DNA of 64,000 nt, taken from NCBI RefSeq assembly GCF_028561565.1, contig NZ_JAQQTE010000001.1, positions 367,717-431,716 on the forward strand. The letters are read 5' to 3'. The DNA comes from Gilvibacter sediminis. GTDB lineage: Bacteria > Bacteroidota > Bacteroidia > Flavobacteriales > Flavobacteriaceae. The notes under the pieces are model-generated. The model saw only the letters and a program-made list of their open reading frames with translations, made no database searches and had not been told where the DNA came from. The position numbers and the translations under genes were made by a program. Below are positions 27,326-40,200 of this stretch, piece by piece; the first letter of the stretch is position 1; every line of letters starts with the position of its first letter.

Positions 27326-28233
27326 TGGAGGCCGCAATAAGAATTGGAACCCGTCAAAGTCCTTTGGCCCTTTGGCAAGCCAACACCGTAAAATCACTTT
27401 TGGAGGCTCAAGGGCATAACTGTGTATTGGTGCCTATTAATTCCCAAGGCGATCTCAATTTGGAACAACCACTTTATGAATTAGGTGTGGTTGGTGTCTT
27501 CACTAAAACTTTAGATGCCGCTTTACTAGCGGATAAGATTGACGTGGCGGTACACTCCATGAAGGACATGCCCACTGCTTTGCCTAAAGGCATTGCGCTT
27601 GCTGCTGTACTGGAACGAGCAGATTCGCATGATATATTGGTTCATAAGGGAACCGACTTTTTAAATGGCGAGGGAACTATTGCCACAGGAAGCCTGCGCA
27701 GAAAGGCGCAATGGTTACACAAATACCCGAACCATGAAGTTGTTGGATTGCGCGGGAATGTGCAAACTCGGCTTCAAAAATTAAAGGACAATCCCTGGAA
27801 TGGTGCCATCTTTGCCAAGGCAGGTTTGGCCCGCGTTGATCTCTTGCCAGAGAAGTACCATCAATTGGATTGGATGATCCCTGCGCCAGCTCAAGGAGCG
27901 GTAGCGGTTGTCGCCAAAGAGAAAGATTCACAACTCCTTGAAGACTGTAAAGCGATCAATGACCAAAATACTGCCCTTTGCACCCATATTGAGCGTCAAT
28001 TTTTACGCACGCTTGAAGGTGGTTGCACGGCGCCCATCGGAGCCATCGCAAAGGTAGAAAATGAGCAGATCCACTTTAAAGGAAGCCTGCACAGTTTGGA
28101 TGGAAGTCAAGCCAAACTCATTGAGCAAACGGCTCCCCTTGAACAAGCAAATGAGCTTGGAGCCAGTTTGGCAGAAGCACTATTAGCTGATGGAGGAACG
28201 GAAATTATGGAAGCAATTAGAAAGGAATTATGA
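27325..28233 (+). CDS. hemC: Porphobilinogen deaminase (hydroxymethylbilane synthase)
   Basis: A 302-residue enzyme that joins four porphobilinogens into hydroxymethylbilane. The dipyrromethane cofactor Cys is in EGGCTAPIG, and the substrate-binding Arg residues are in GSLRRKAQW and RGNVQTRL. It opens with the usual IRIGTRQSPLALWQ. It overlaps hemA by 1 nt and hemD by 4 nt (ATGA), so translation is coupled through the run. Confidence 0.96.
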   Translation: MEAAIRIGTRQSPLALWQANTVKSLLEAQGHNCVLVPINSQGDLNLEQPLYELGVVGVFTKTLDAALLADKIDVAVHSMKDMPTALPKGIALAAVLERADSHDILVHKGTDFLNGEGTIATGSLRRKAQWLHKYPNHEVVGLRGNVQTRLQKLKDNPWNGAIFAKAGLARVDLLPEKYHQLDWMIPAPAQGAVAVVAKEKDSQLLEDCKAINDQNTALCTHIERQFLRTLEGGCTAPIGAIAKVENEQIHFKGSLHSLDGSQAKLIEQTAPLEQANELGASLAEALLADGGTEIMEAIRKEL

Positions 28234-28883
28234 GATTGTTGTCTACCAAAATACTCAATGAAGAACAACGGGCTCGGTTGGAAGCAGCAGGATATCAAGT
28301 GACCCATTACGACAGTCTTTCCATTGAACTGCTCGCTTTTGAGATTCCTGAGCAAGCCGAACATTGCATTTTTAGTTCCCAAAATGCAGCAAAGGCCTTT
28401 ATTAATAACGATTCGGTTATTAAACAGCGCTCGGTTTACTGTGTGGGAGAAAAAGCGGCACTGCTTTTAGAGGAAAATGGTCAAAAAGTGATTGAAATTG
28501 GTCAAAATGCTGCTGATTTAGCTCAAAAGATCATAAAAAACCACAAAAACGTTTCTTTTTATTATTTCAGCGGAAATCTTCGCAGACCAGAAATGCCACA
28601 GTTACTTGCTCAAAATCAAGTGGTATTTCACGAAGTACCGGCTTATGAAACCCGTTTGAATTATCCTGAATTCGATTTGGACTTTGAGACCATTCTCTAT
28701 TTCAGTCCTACAGGCGTTCAGAGCTACCACAACAAAAACAACAACACGAATTACACAGCGATCTGCATTGGTGAAACCACCAGAGCAGAAGCTTTAGCAT
28801 TTACATCTCATACCGCAACAGCACTTCACACCACCGTAGACGGTGTTTTGGACGCTGCCCTGCAACACTTAGAAAAAGCATGA
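28230..28883 (+). CDS. hemD: Uroporphyrinogen-III synthase
   Basis: A 217-residue two-lobed enzyme that cyclises hydroxymethylbilane with inversion of ring D. HemD sequences are very divergent. The call rests on the length, the two Rossmann-like halves, motifs such as [10 protein letters not shown] and FSPTGVQSY, and the position between hemC and hemE with 4-nt overlaps at both ends. Confidence 0.9.
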   Translation: MRLLSTKILNEEQRARLEAAGYQVTHYDSLSIELLAFEIPEQAEHCIFSSQNAAKAFINNDSVIKQRSVYCVGEKAALLLEENGQKVIEIGQNAADLAQKIIKNHKNVSFYYFSGNLRRPEMPQLLAQNQVVFHEVPAYETRLNYPEFDLDFETILYFSPTGVQSYHNKNNNTNYTAICIGETTRAEALAFTSHTATALHTTVDGVLDAALQHLEKA

Positions 28884-29905
28884 TAAAGAACGATCTATTT
28901 TTACGCGCCCTAAAAGGCGAAACCGTTGAGCGTCCACCCGTTTGGATGATGCGTCAAGCAGGCCGATACTTACCTGAATTCATGGAGATCAAACACAAGT
29001 ATGATTTCTTCACGCGTTGCAGAACTCCAGAATTGGCCAGTGAGATCACTGTGCAGCCTATTCGCCGTTACGGCATGGATGCCGCGATTTTGTTTAGCGA
29101 TATCTTGGTGATTCCACAAGCGATGAATATTGAGGTAGAAATGAAGCCAAATTTTGGCCCCTACCTACCTAACCCGGTGCGCACTGCAGAAGACGTAGAG
29201 CGCGTTATTGTACCAGATGCGAAGGAATCGCTTAACTATGTGATGCAAGCCATTAAGGCCACCAAAGAGAAGCTCAATGATGAAGTGCCGCTCATCGGAT
29301 TTGCAGGATCTCCTTGGACTATTTTGTGCTACACCGTTCAAGGACAAGGATCTAAGAATTTTGACAAGGCTAAAGAGTTTTGTTTTACCCAACCAGAAGC
29401 CGCGCATCAATTATTACAAAAGATCACCGATACTACCATTGATTATTTAAAGGCAAAAGTAGAGGCTGGAGTAAACGCTGTACAGGTTTTCGATTCTTGG
29501 GGAGGCATGCTAGCTCCAGAGGATTATCAAGAATTCTCATTGCAATACATCAATCAAATTGTGACGGCCTTAAAACCTTTGGCTCCCGTGATCGTCTTTG
29601 GTAAAGGATGCTGGTTTGCTTTAGGCGATATGGCCAAATCTGGCGCTTCCGCTTTGGGTGTAGATTGGACGTGTTCTGCGCGTAATGCGCGTTACCTCTC
29701 TGGAGGAAAGATCACCTTGCAAGGAAACTTTGACCCGAGCCGTTTGTTATCGCCTCCAGCGGTTATCAAAGAGCGTGTGCATCAAATGATTCGCGAATTC
29801 GGGAAAGACCGTTATATCGTAAACCTAGGTCACGGAATATTGCCAAACATCCCAACAGAAAATGCAGGCGCCTTTATTGAGGCGGTGAAGAGCTACAAAG
29901 AATAA
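28880..29905 (+). CDS. hemE: Uroporphyrinogen decarboxylase
   Basis: A 341-residue cofactor-free enzyme that removes four carboxyls from uroporphyrinogen III to give coproporphyrinogen III. The signature [17 protein letters not shown] near the N-terminus carries the substrate-binding Arg residues. The second signature [18 protein letters not shown] and the catalytic Asp in LFSDILVIP are also present. It overlaps hemD by 4 nt and is followed 3 nt later by the DUF6973 gene. Confidence 0.96.
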   Translation: MIKNDLFLRALKGETVERPPVWMMRQAGRYLPEFMEIKHKYDFFTRCRTPELASEITVQPIRRYGMDAAILFSDILVIPQAMNIEVEMKPNFGPYLPNPVRTAEDVERVIVPDAKESLNYVMQAIKATKEKLNDEVPLIGFAGSPWTILCYTVQGQGSKNFDKAKEFCFTQPEAAHQLLQKITDTTIDYLKAKVEAGVNAVQVFDSWGGMLAPEDYQEFSLQYINQIVTALKPLAPVIVFGKGCWFALGDMAKSGASALGVDWTCSARNARYLSGGKITLQGNFDPSRLLSPPAVIKERVHQMIREFGKDRYIVNLGHGILPNIPTENAGAFIEAVKSYKE

Positions 29906-29908
29906 ACT

Positions 29909-30394
29909 ATGTTCTGGAGAACACTCAAGCGATTGAATTTTGCGCAACTGATCATGTTGTGTGGAATTACTTTGCGTTCTCCGATTAGAATGCTTAAAAC
30001 AGCTTTGGCGACCAAAGAGTGCATGCAGATCTGTAACCGTGAATTTGGGCAAGCCCATCATTTGCATAACAGAGCCAACGCCATTCGTCATGCGCTTTGG
30101 AATATTTTGATCATGAAGCGTATCTACAAGAATCCATCGAATATTCTTTCAGCCTTAGCTTGGACTGATAAGATCACTTCTTGGCACGAGGATTTCTCAG
30201 TGAATGAGCCTTTAGAACGCGCCATGGACTTGCACAACAATCAGGTTGGGCGTTATTGGTTTTCTGATTACAAGGCCAGCTCAGAAAAAGAAATTGTCGA
30301 AAGTTTGAAACAACGAGCCCTAAAAGCGCGTCAAATACTCGATATTAATGAAACCAAGTACTCCTTTGGACGCTTGGTGTATTTAAGCGAATAG
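29909..30394 (+). CDS. DUF6973-type small protein in the hem operon
   Basis: A 161-residue, probably cytosolic protein, rich in His and Trp (HLHNRANAIRHALWN, ITSWHEDF, DLHNNQVGRYWF). These conserved His/Asn/Trp positions match what I recall of the DUF6973 family, which has no known function. Its spacing of 3 nt from hemE and 2 nt from the EI24 gene makes it a real operon member. A role in heme or tetrapyrrole handling is suggested only by context, and the conserved histidines would suit metal or heme binding. Confidence 0.72.
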   Translation: MFWRTLKRLNFAQLIMLCGITLRSPIRMLKTALATKECMQICNREFGQAHHLHNRANAIRHALWNILIMKRIYKNPSNILSALAWTDKITSWHEDFSVNEPLERAMDLHNNQVGRYWFSDYKASSEKEIVESLKQRALKARQILDINETKYSFGRLVYLSE

Positions 30395-30396
30395 TT

Positions 30397-31147
30397 ATGA
30401 TCGGTTCTGTATTTTCAAGCATAAAAGCATATTCTGACGCACTCCCGCTGATGAACAGATTAGGATTGTGGCGCTATTTTGTGGTCCCAATAATTATCAG
30501 TTTGGTAGTTGCCGTTGGAATCATAGTGGCGGCCTACGGATTGAGTGACAATTTAGGCGCACTAATTAGTAAGGCGTGGATTTTTGACTGGGGCAAGGAA
30601 GCCTTTGCGGTAGTTGCAGAGATCCTAAGTGTGATCATGATCATTACCTTCGGATTTATTATTTACAAAGCCGTGGTCATGGCTTTGAGCGCTCCATTTA
30701 TGAGTCCGGTTTCTGAAAAGATAGAGGCAGATATGCGCCCCGGTGAGCGTTTTTACAGAAATACAGACTTTAACGACCAATTGTGGCGCGGTATTCGGAT
30801 CAACGCGCGCAATTTAGGTATGGAATTATTGTGGACTGTTCCAATTTTCTTTTTAGGACTGATCCCTGTCATAGGTTTGATAGCTCCAATTTTGCTCTTT
30901 TGCATGCAAGCTTATTATGCCGGCTTCGGAAACATGGATTACACCTTGGAAAGACACTTTGGATACAGCGACAGCATTCGCTTTGTAAAACGCAATCGCG
31001 GTTCAGCCATTGGCAACGGATTGGTTTTTATGACGGTGCTTATTATACCAGTTATAGGTCTGATCTTGGTACTCCCGCTTTCGGTAACGGCAGCTAGCTT
31101 GAGAACTGTACAATTAATGGACAAAGAACAACCTAAGTTAATCGACT

Positions 31148-31158
<11 letters not shown>
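30397..31158 (+). CDS. EI24-domain membrane protein (CysZ-like)
   Basis: A 253-residue integral membrane protein with about four to six transmembrane helices and the EI24/CysZ-type pattern AGFGNMDYTLERHFGYSDSI followed by a long basic loop (FVKRNRGSAIGNG). The family includes sulfate transporter CysZ and eukaryotic EI24, but no sulfate genes lie nearby. Here it sits inside the hem operon, overlapping hemF by 11 nt. It might move a heme precursor or act as a membrane-organising factor; that is inference. Confidence 0.82.
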
Positions 31159-33054
<1,896 letters not shown>

Positions 33055-33089
33055 CTTAGATGCCAAAGCAAAGTGGTTGATCTATGCAG

Positions 33090-33130
33090 ATAATTTTTAT
33101 TTGCTTGATTATCTCGGAAATAAAAATTAT
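33090..33130. repeat. Perfect 13-bp inverted repeat before the DinB gene
   Basis: ATAATTTTTATTT and AAATAAAAATTAT with a 15-nt spacer, ending 7 bp before the ATG at 33138. It could be an operator, a leader hairpin covering the start site, or a weak end to the hem transcript. No T run follows the second arm. Confidence 0.6.
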
Positions 33131-33137
33131 TAAATAG

Positions 33138-33638
33138 ATGAAACATCTTCTAATTGCCTTTGCTCTTTTTGGGGCTACAGGAGCTATGGCGCAGGCTACA
33201 ACACCCAAAGAAGCTTTTCTGGAAAAATGGGAAAACGCCAAGAACTACACCTTGGAGATCGCCAAATCCATGCCCGAAGAAGAATTCGGATTTAAACCCA
33301 CTGATGGACAAATGAACTTTAAAGAACAGTTGATTCATATGAAAGCCAATATGGATTGGTTGAGCACTACCTATTTTGGAGGCACTGAACCTAAGGCTAT
33401 CACAGACACCAAGGCCAATATCATCAAATCATTGGAAGCTTCTTTTAATGGTGTGGCTGATGCCGTAAAAGCCACTGACCCTAAAACCTTTACCGAAACT
33501 GTTGATTTTTTTGCTGGGCCCAAAAGCCGTTTGCAGATCTTAAACCTCTTGCAAGATCACCTCACCCATCATCGTGGTCAGCTGATTGTATACATCAACC
33601 TTAAACAAGTAGCGCCTCCGCGCTATGTGGGTTGGTAA
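33138..33638 (+). CDS. Exported DinB-like protein
   Basis: A 166-residue protein with a signal peptide (1-19, GATGAMAQA) and a DinB/YfiT-type four-helix bundle. The likely metal-binding histidines are His67 (LIHMKA) and the pair in HLTHHRGQL (141-145). DinB superfamily proteins bind Ni, Zn or Fe and act in thiol transfer or stress functions. An exported member is somewhat unusual, though found in Bacteroidota. It follows hemB by 83 bp containing a long inverted repeat, so it may have its own control. Confidence 0.85.
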   Translation: MKHLLIAFALFGATGAMAQATTPKEAFLEKWENAKNYTLEIAKSMPEEEFGFKPTDGQMNFKEQLIHMKANMDWLSTTYFGGTEPKAITDTKANIIKSLEASFNGVADAVKATDPKTFTETVDFFAGPKSRLQILNLLQDHLTHHRGQLIVYINLKQVAPPRYVGW

Positions 33639-33683
33639 TTTTTGGTATTTTTACTCATATCAAGTCAACTATAAGCTAGCTCT

Positions 33684-34781
33684 GTGACCTTACTCATTGT
33701 TTACGCCGTACTCTCGATCTTCTTTTCGTTTCTGTGTTCGATCTTAGAAGCTGTACTGCTCAGTATTACACCTTCGTTTATCAATATCAAAAAGTCGCAA
33801 GGGAAAGGCTATGCGAATACCTTGGAGCGTCTCAAGAAAGATGTAGACAAACCTTTGATCGCAATCCTAACCTTGAATACAATTGCCCATACTGTAGGTG
33901 CAATTTTGGTTGGGGTGCAGGCAGAGAGTCTGGATTTTGAGATCGATTTCTTAGGAATTAATATCGTCGGGATCGTTTCTGGGATCATGACCTTTTTGAT
34001 TCTAGTACTTTCTGAGATCATTCCAAAGACCATTGGAGCTACTTACTGGAAAAAGCTCGCGAATTTCACTGCCAAAGCCTTATCAGCCCTAATTTTTCCA
34101 TTGAAATACACAGGAATACTTTGGTTCCTGCAACTCACTACGCGCTTGATTGGTAAATCTGCCCATGTAAGCACTTTAAGCCGAGAAGAATTCATTGCCA
34201 TCGCCGATGCTGCGCAAGAAGAAGGTGTTTTCGCAGAAAACGAATCCACAGTCATTAAAAACCTCTTGGTATTCAAATCCATTTTGGCCAAAGATGTCAT
34301 GACCCCATGGGTTGTGGCCATTACAGAAGATGAGAACACCACCATTGAAGCCTTCCATGAAGGTCATAAGAATCTGAAGTTCTCTAGAATTCCTATTTAT
34401 AACGAGAACGCGAATAATGTAACCGGAGTCATCTTGAAAGATCATGTACTGGAAGCAATAATTGACAGCAAGGGACACGAACCGCTTAAGAGCATTAAGC
34501 GAGAACTCTTGGTTACTGATAGTCGCACGCCGATTCCGAATCTCTTTGAGCTCTTTATTGGAAAACGCGCTCATATGGCCATTGTCATGGATGAGTTTGG
34601 GAACCCTGTAGGCCTAGTCACTATGGAAGACATCATTGAGACCTTACTTGGGCTAGAGATCATGGATGAAAGCGACAATGTTGCCGATATGCAACAAATG
34701 GCCCGCCGCACTTGGGAAGCCCGCGCTAAGCGTCTGGGAATTGTCATTACCAAAGCAGAAGACGAAGACCAAGACGAGTAA
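33684..34781 (+). CDS. CNNM/CBS-domain membrane protein (CorC/HlyC-type)
   Basis: A 365-residue protein starting at a GTG. The N-terminal CNNM (DUF21) domain has about four membrane helices (residues 1-145), followed by a pair of CBS domains (about 190-320) ending in VTMEDIIETLLG. The usual C-terminal CorC_HlyC domain is missing or very short, as in many Bacteroidota members. Members are linked to magnesium or cobalt homeostasis. It is directly followed by ogt, whose ATG lies 2 nt beyond the stop. Confidence 0.87.
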   Translation: MTLLIVYAVLSIFFSFLCSILEAVLLSITPSFINIKKSQGKGYANTLERLKKDVDKPLIAILTLNTIAHTVGAILVGVQAESLDFEIDFLGINIVGIVSGIMTFLILVLSEIIPKTIGATYWKKLANFTAKALSALIFPLKYTGILWFLQLTTRLIGKSAHVSTLSREEFIAIADAAQEEGVFAENESTVIKNLLVFKSILAKDVMTPWVVAITEDENTTIEAFHEGHKNLKFSRIPIYNENANNVTGVILKDHVLEAIIDSKGHEPLKSIKRELLVTDSRTPIPNLFELFIGKRAHMAIVMDEFGNPVGLVTMEDIIETLLGLEIMDESDNVADMQQMARRTWEARAKRLGIVITKAEDEDQDE

Positions 34782-34782
34782 G

Positions 34783-35259
34783 ATGATGCAAAGCGCTTAT
34801 TTGGATTCGCCCCTCGGGACCCTTTTATTAGAGGGTAATGCTGATGGAATCCAAAAGCTCACCGCACTTGATACCGCAGAATCCCCATCCGCAGAAATTC
34901 CAGAACCTCTAAAAGAAGCGGCCCGCCAAATTCAAGACTATTTTAAGGGGAATCGCAACGATTTTGACCTTAAGCTCAATCCGCAAGGAACAGCCTTCCA
35001 ACAACAGGTTTGGAAGCAGTTGCTTGAGATTCCGTTTGGAAAAACTACCAGCTATATGGATATGGCCAAACGTTTGGGCGATCCCAAGACCATTCGGGCA
35101 GCTGCAAGCGCAAACGGCAAGAATCCAATTATGATCATCATTCCCTGTCATCGGGTGATAGGCAGTGATGGCAGCCTAACTGGTTATGCAGGAGGTCTCT
35201 GGCGCAAACAATGGTTGCTTGAACACGAGTCGCCTGTGACCCAACAAAAATTATTCTAG
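34783..35259 (+). CDS. ogt: Methylated-DNA--protein-cysteine methyltransferase
   Basis: A 158-residue suicide repair protein that removes methyl groups from O6-methylguanine. The acceptor is Cys122 in IIIPCHRVIG, and the DNA-binding recognition helix lies in TIRAAASANGKNP. The start could be either of two adjacent Mets (34783 or 34786); the frame is open upstream inside the preceding gene, but conservation begins here. It is followed after 1 nt by the serine hydrolase gene. Confidence 0.95.
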   Translation: MMQSAYLDSPLGTLLLEGNADGIQKLTALDTAESPSAEIPEPLKEAARQIQDYFKGNRNDFDLKLNPQGTAFQQQVWKQLLEIPFGKTTSYMDMAKRLGDPKTIRAAASANGKNPIMIIIPCHRVIGSDGSLTGYAGGLWRKQWLLEHESPVTQQKLF

Positions 35260-35260
35260 T

Positions 35261-36403
35261 ATGAAAGCTCTTGTCCGTTTCTTAAAGGGATTTTTAGCGT
35301 TGATCCTAGCGCTAATTGCCCTTTTGTACATCACCGATTACGAATACATCATCAAAGGCGTTCGCGTGGTTTATATGACCGGGCACACTACGGCCTTTAT
35401 AGATGATCACGTCTATTTTGAAAACGAGACCATCGCTAAATCTGAAGCTCCTTGGGAATGGCCCAAACACAAAGGCTACAACACTGTTGAAGCTACAGAG
35501 ACTTTAAAGCAGACCAATGAAGCTCTGGGAACCGTTGCTTTTGCAATTATTAAGAACGACAGCCTCTGGTATGAAAACTACGCGGAAGGTTATGGCCCAA
35601 GCTCTCAAACCAATTCCTTTTCTATGGCCAAGAGCATTACCACAGCACTCTTGGGCAAGGCGATAAAAGATGGCTATATCAAAAGCTTGGATCAGCCTAT
35701 TGGTGACTTCTTTGATAAATACAAAGACGACAAAACAACGGTTGGAGACCTCTCCTCCATGGCCTCTGGTTTGGATTGGGAGGAAAGCTATAAAAGCCCT
35801 TTTAGCGTTACTGCACGCGCCTATTATGATGATGATCTCGCGGAAACCATCTTAGCCCAAGAGGTGGTCGATACTCCCGGCGCTGGTTTTCGTTACCTCA
35901 GCGGAAACACTCAGCTCTTGGGTATGATCATTCAAGAGGCGACTGGTAAATCGCTCTCTGAGTATTTGGAGGAGAGCTTTTGGCAGCCTTTAGGCATGCA
36001 AGAAGATGCCCTTTGGCAGATTGATGACAAGGAAAATCGATTGGCAAAAAGCTACTGTTGTATTGCCAGTAACGCTTTGGATTTTGCGCGTTTTGGAAGA
36101 CTTTTCAAAAACGATGGGAAATGGAACGGCCAGCAAATCTTAGATTCCGCATTTGTGGCTAAGGCCACTGTGGCTCGTTTTCAAGGCGAGCCTTATGGAT
36201 ACGGGTTTTGGATCTCAGATCACATGGACAAACACATCTTTGTAATGCGCGGTATTTTGGGACAATACGTTATCACCATCCCAGAAGACGATCTAATTAT
36301 AGTGCGTCTAGGACACCAATTAGGAAGCCGCCAAGCTGGTGATGATTTTACCAGTGACTTTTATAAATATGTGGAAGAGGCTTATGCCATGATTAGTAAT
36401 TAA
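35261..36403 (+). CDS. Membrane-anchored serine hydrolase (class C beta-lactamase fold)
   Basis: A 380-residue protein with an N-terminal transmembrane anchor (about 6-24). Its catalytic domain has the SxxK motif SMAK (Ser121, Lys124), a Tyr-x-Asn-like element in RYLSGNTQ, and a late HQLG in place of the KTG box. The fold is that of esterases, D-aminopeptidases and class C beta-lactamases, so the substrate is open. It starts 1 nt after ogt and is probably cotranscribed. Confidence 0.87.
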   Translation: MKALVRFLKGFLALILALIALLYITDYEYIIKGVRVVYMTGHTTAFIDDHVYFENETIAKSEAPWEWPKHKGYNTVEATETLKQTNEALGTVAFAIIKNDSLWYENYAEGYGPSSQTNSFSMAKSITTALLGKAIKDGYIKSLDQPIGDFFDKYKDDKTTVGDLSSMASGLDWEESYKSPFSVTARAYYDDDLAETILAQEVVDTPGAGFRYLSGNTQLLGMIIQEATGKSLSEYLEESFWQPLGMQEDALWQIDDKENRLAKSYCCIASNALDFARFGRLFKNDGKWNGQQILDSAFVAKATVARFQGEPYGYGFWISDHMDKHIFVMRGILGQYVITIPEDDLIIVRLGHQLGSRQAGDDFTSDFYKYVEEAYAMISN

Positions 36404-36433
36404 AGTGTACTTTCGAGAGCAAATCTGCTCACT

Positions 36434-37141
36434 GTGCTGCAAAAAATTCCACTGAATAACATTCTCTTTTTAGACATCGAAACGGTGCCTGAAGCCGCTG
36501 ATTTTAATTCATTGGATGAGGAAACCAAAGAGTTGTATGCAGCCAAGACCCAATATCAACGCAAGGAGATCTCTGCAGAAGAGTTCTACGAGCGCGCAGG
36601 TATTTGGGCAGAGTTTGGTAAGATTATCTGCATAGCCGTAGGTTATTTTACGGCTGCGGATGGTGGCGAGTTCCGAGTGACCTCCTTTAGTGGAGAAGAA
36701 ACACAATTACTGCGCGAGTTCAATGAGCTGTTAGAATCGCATTTTAATCGTCCATACCACAGACTGTGTGCACACAACGGCAAGGAGTTTGACTTTCCGT
36801 ATTTAGCGCGTAGGATGACCATTTTAGGGATTCCATTGCCTAATAAGCTCCAACTATTTGGAAAGAAACCTTGGGAGGTTCCTCATTTAGACACCATGGA
36901 ACTTTGGAAATTCGGAGACTTTAAGCATTATACTTCCCTACGTCTTTTGGCCAAAGTACTCGGCATTCCCTCTCCTAAGGAAGACATTAGCGGAGATCAG
37001 GTACGGGAAGTGTACTACGAGGATAATGACTTAGACCGCATTGTAGAATACTGCCAGCGCGATACCATAACCGTGGCCCAGATCTTTTTGCGCTATCGCA
37101 ATCAAGCCATTCTTCAAGACCATCAGATCAAATACCGCTAA
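36434..37141 (+). CDS. Predicted PolB-like 3'-5' exonuclease (DEDD type)
   Basis: A 235-residue protein starting with GTG. Exo I has Asp14 and Glu16 (LFLDIETVPE), Exo II has Asp in AHNGKEFDFPYLAR, and Exo III has the motif EYCQRDTITVAQIF. These are the acidic residues of a DnaQ/PolB-type exonuclease without a polymerase domain. It probably trims DNA in repair, or RNA. It follows the serine hydrolase gene by 30 bp. Confidence 0.88.
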   Translation: MLQKIPLNNILFLDIETVPEAADFNSLDEETKELYAAKTQYQRKEISAEEFYERAGIWAEFGKIICIAVGYFTAADGGEFRVTSFSGEETQLLREFNELLESHFNRPYHRLCAHNGKEFDFPYLARRMTILGIPLPNKLQLFGKKPWEVPHLDTMELWKFGDFKHYTSLRLLAKVLGIPSPKEDISGDQVREVYYEDNDLDRIVEYCQRDTITVAQIFLRYRNQAILQDHQIKYR

Positions 37142-37142
37142 T

Positions 37143-37168
37143 AAAAAAACCCCGCCCGAAGGCGAGGT
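37143..37168 (-). terminator. Rho-independent terminator for the M4 protease gene
   Basis: On the minus strand an 8-pair stem (37149-37156 with 37161-37168) with a TTCG loop is followed by seven T. One pair is a G-U wobble only on the minus strand (a C/A mismatch on plus), so it serves the minus transcript. Confidence 0.85.
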
Positions 37169-37200
37169 CTTTCCAATTTAGTTAGTTGATGAGTATGTGA

Positions 37201-40200
37201 TTACTCTTTGATGAAGCGATCTGTTACGATCTCTTCTCCTTCGTTGATCTCTAAGATATAAACTCCGGATTGTAGACGTGAAACGTCAATAGTTTGCATC
37301 AAAGTTCCTTCAGAAACTACTTGTCCTAGCAAGTTGATGATGCGGTAAGTCTCTTGACCTGTTTGATCAAGTAAACGAACGTTAAGTGTGCTTCCCACTG
37401 GGTTTGGATACATCATGAAGTCTCCTTCAAAGTCAGGACCTTCATCATCTCCAACAAAACCAGCAGGTGCTCCAAGCGCAGTGATACGGTTACCTCCAAT
37501 GAAACCAGAACCAGCGTCAGCAGTAATGGTTACTTGATCGATATAAACGCGGTCAGCATTCGTAGATGCATCACAACGGAAACGGAACTGTGCATTGCTT
37601 GGGAAGTTGTACTCCGCGCTGCTAATAGTTACAGTAGCCGTATAGAATTGGTTGTTGCTGAAGTTTGATCCGCTAGCCCAAGAAGCTACGGTTCTCCAAG
37701 CAGATCCATCATAGAATTGCAACCAGAAGTCCTCTCCAGTCTCCATAGAGTTCGGATAGAAATAGAACTCAACATCTACACTACTGTGACTGGTCATATC
37801 GAAAGAACCTAAAGTCATCGTAGACGAGTTGGTGTTGTCTCTCAAACGGATCGAGTATGTGCCTTCATAAGAGCGTCCACCAGCATAACGGAAAGAGTCA
37901 GATCCTCCATCAACCCAGCCGTCCCAGCCAGATTCGAAGTTACCTTCGTGAAGAACCACTGGTCCTCCTCCACCTCCGCCTCCGGAAGATTCGGTAGTAA
38001 AGCTTACGCTTGCAGTGCCTGAGTTGTTTCCGGCTGCGTCATAAGCGCGAACATCAAAAGTATAAGAAGTACCAGCAGTCATTCCTGTAATATTAGCAGA
38101 AGTACTGGTTGTAGTTCCCAAAGAAGTTCCTCCTTGAAGGATCTCATAACCTTCTACTCCTACATTATCAGAAGATGCGTTCCAAGTTAGGGTTGCAGTA
38201 GTTTCTGTAATAGCACTAGCTGCCAATCCTGTTGGAGTAGACGGAGCTTCTGTATCGGCACCTCCGCCGCCTCCTTCAATACAGAAGGTATGCGAAGCCG
38301 AGCTTCCAAAAGATCCACCGCTAAACAGCGTTCCTGAACTGCTAGATACGGTATAACTACCTGATCCATAAGAACAGCAAATACCGTCTCCGTATGAATC
38401 TGTAATCGTGAAGGTATAGTCACCTGCAGCTAATCCTGACCAAGTAGCCGTTACTGTAGATCCATCAGGGTTTGCAGTAGAGTAGCTAGCAGATTCAATA
38501 GTTGTTCCAGAAGCATCTTTTAGCGTCCAAGCAGTCTCTTCTGGGTAGTTATCTAAAGTGATCGATAGGAATACATCACCAGTAACACAATCTGGTGGTG
38601 GAGGTGTTCCTCCGTAAGCATCTCCTACGTTTACTGCATACCAAGCGTTAGTTACAGCGATCTCTTCTGGGCTTCCTGCACCATAAAGATCAATAGCCGC
38701 TTGAATTGCACCTGCACGAGCATCAGTAAACTGAGAGCTCTGTGTCAAGTACACAGCAAGGTTACGGTAAGCAATTGCCTCTGCTTTGTCCCATCCGATT
38801 GCGCTCACGCTAAATACGTCACCAACGTCGTTAGTTCCAGATCCACCGTTAACCAAAAGGTAGAACCAGTAATTCTGAACCCCAGAGTTGATGTGTACTC
38901 CACCGTTGTCTCCTGACGAAGTCCACCAGTATGTACCTAAATAAGTATCTGGATCGTTGAAAGCATTAGGATTGCTCATTGAGCGTAAAGCTCCACCGCT
39001 TCCTCCAGCTCCGATAGCATCTCCCATCAACCAGTCGTTGGTCCCTTGCGCATAGTGCTCAATTGACTCTCCAAAGATATCAGAGAAAGACTCGTTAAGT
39101 GCTCCAGACTGGTAGCTATAAATAAGGTTTGCTGTAAACTCAGTAACCCCGTGAGTGATCTCGTGTCCTACAATATCCAAAGATACTAGAGGACCGTAGT
39201 TTACACCGTCACCATCACCGTAAGTCATACGTGAACCGTCCCAAAATGCATTTACATAGTTGCTAGAATAGCTAACGTAAGAGTTAATGATTGCACCCGC
39301 TCCGTTGAACGAGTTACGGTTGTGCTTGCCCATAAAGTATTTGTGGGTTTGCTCAGCACCAAAGTGTGCCTGTACTCCAGTAGCGGTTGATGAAGGAAAG
39401 GAAGTATCGCTACTAGTGATATCAGAAGCGCCGCTGTAGTTGGTTCCGTTATTCATGTCAAAAGTACGGATCCCACCACCATCAGCTGTCTGACGCAAAC
39501 GGTATCCACCGGTATAGCTGTCTGCAGTAAAGCTAACAGTACCGTTGTACAAACTAACTCCAGTTGCTGGAGTGTCTGCATGGTGAATGCGCTTGTTCTC
39601 AAAAAGGACAGCTCCAGTCTGAGCGTCTACATAAACATCTGCTCTGTAAAGTGGAGCAGAAGCGTAGATATCAAACTTATAAGCCAAACGCGCCTCTGTA
39701 GTGATCTGATCAATAGCTGGGAAGATCACCAATTCGCCTTCCGGTCTTTCATAACCGATCATTGCAGCATCGTCTGTTTGTTGCCACAGGTACTTTTCTG
39801 CACCGATGTGGGCAGTCGCTCGGTTAAGAGCTGCTGTAGCAGAAAGACCAGGAGTGATGGCTACCTCATCAAGTCTAAATACACTGTTAGACATAGAAAC
39901 TACTTTCCCTTCTTTAGCGTGGAGCGTAGATTGACCAAACTCTACTTTGATCCCTTTGTAAAATTGTTGGAATTTTTGGTGGGTAAAACCGAGTTCATCT
40001 GTGCGTTCTGACACTGCACTAAAGGTGTTGTCTGTTGCAAGTTTGAATTCTTCGGTAAAAATGCTTTGGGGAGCAGCAAATGATTTTTGCTGATTGTCAT
40101 TAAAAACTTTGAGCTTTTTAATGGGCTTGGGCTGACTCTCCTGAGCAAAACTCATGGTAGAAAACAGCATCGCGGCCATTGCTAGAAGCAAGGGCCTGAA

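Noticed and set aside
39580-40011. A 143-codon open frame opposite the M4 protease propeptide
   Set aside because: The propeptide and catalytic domain on the minus strand are complete; this frame has no family features.
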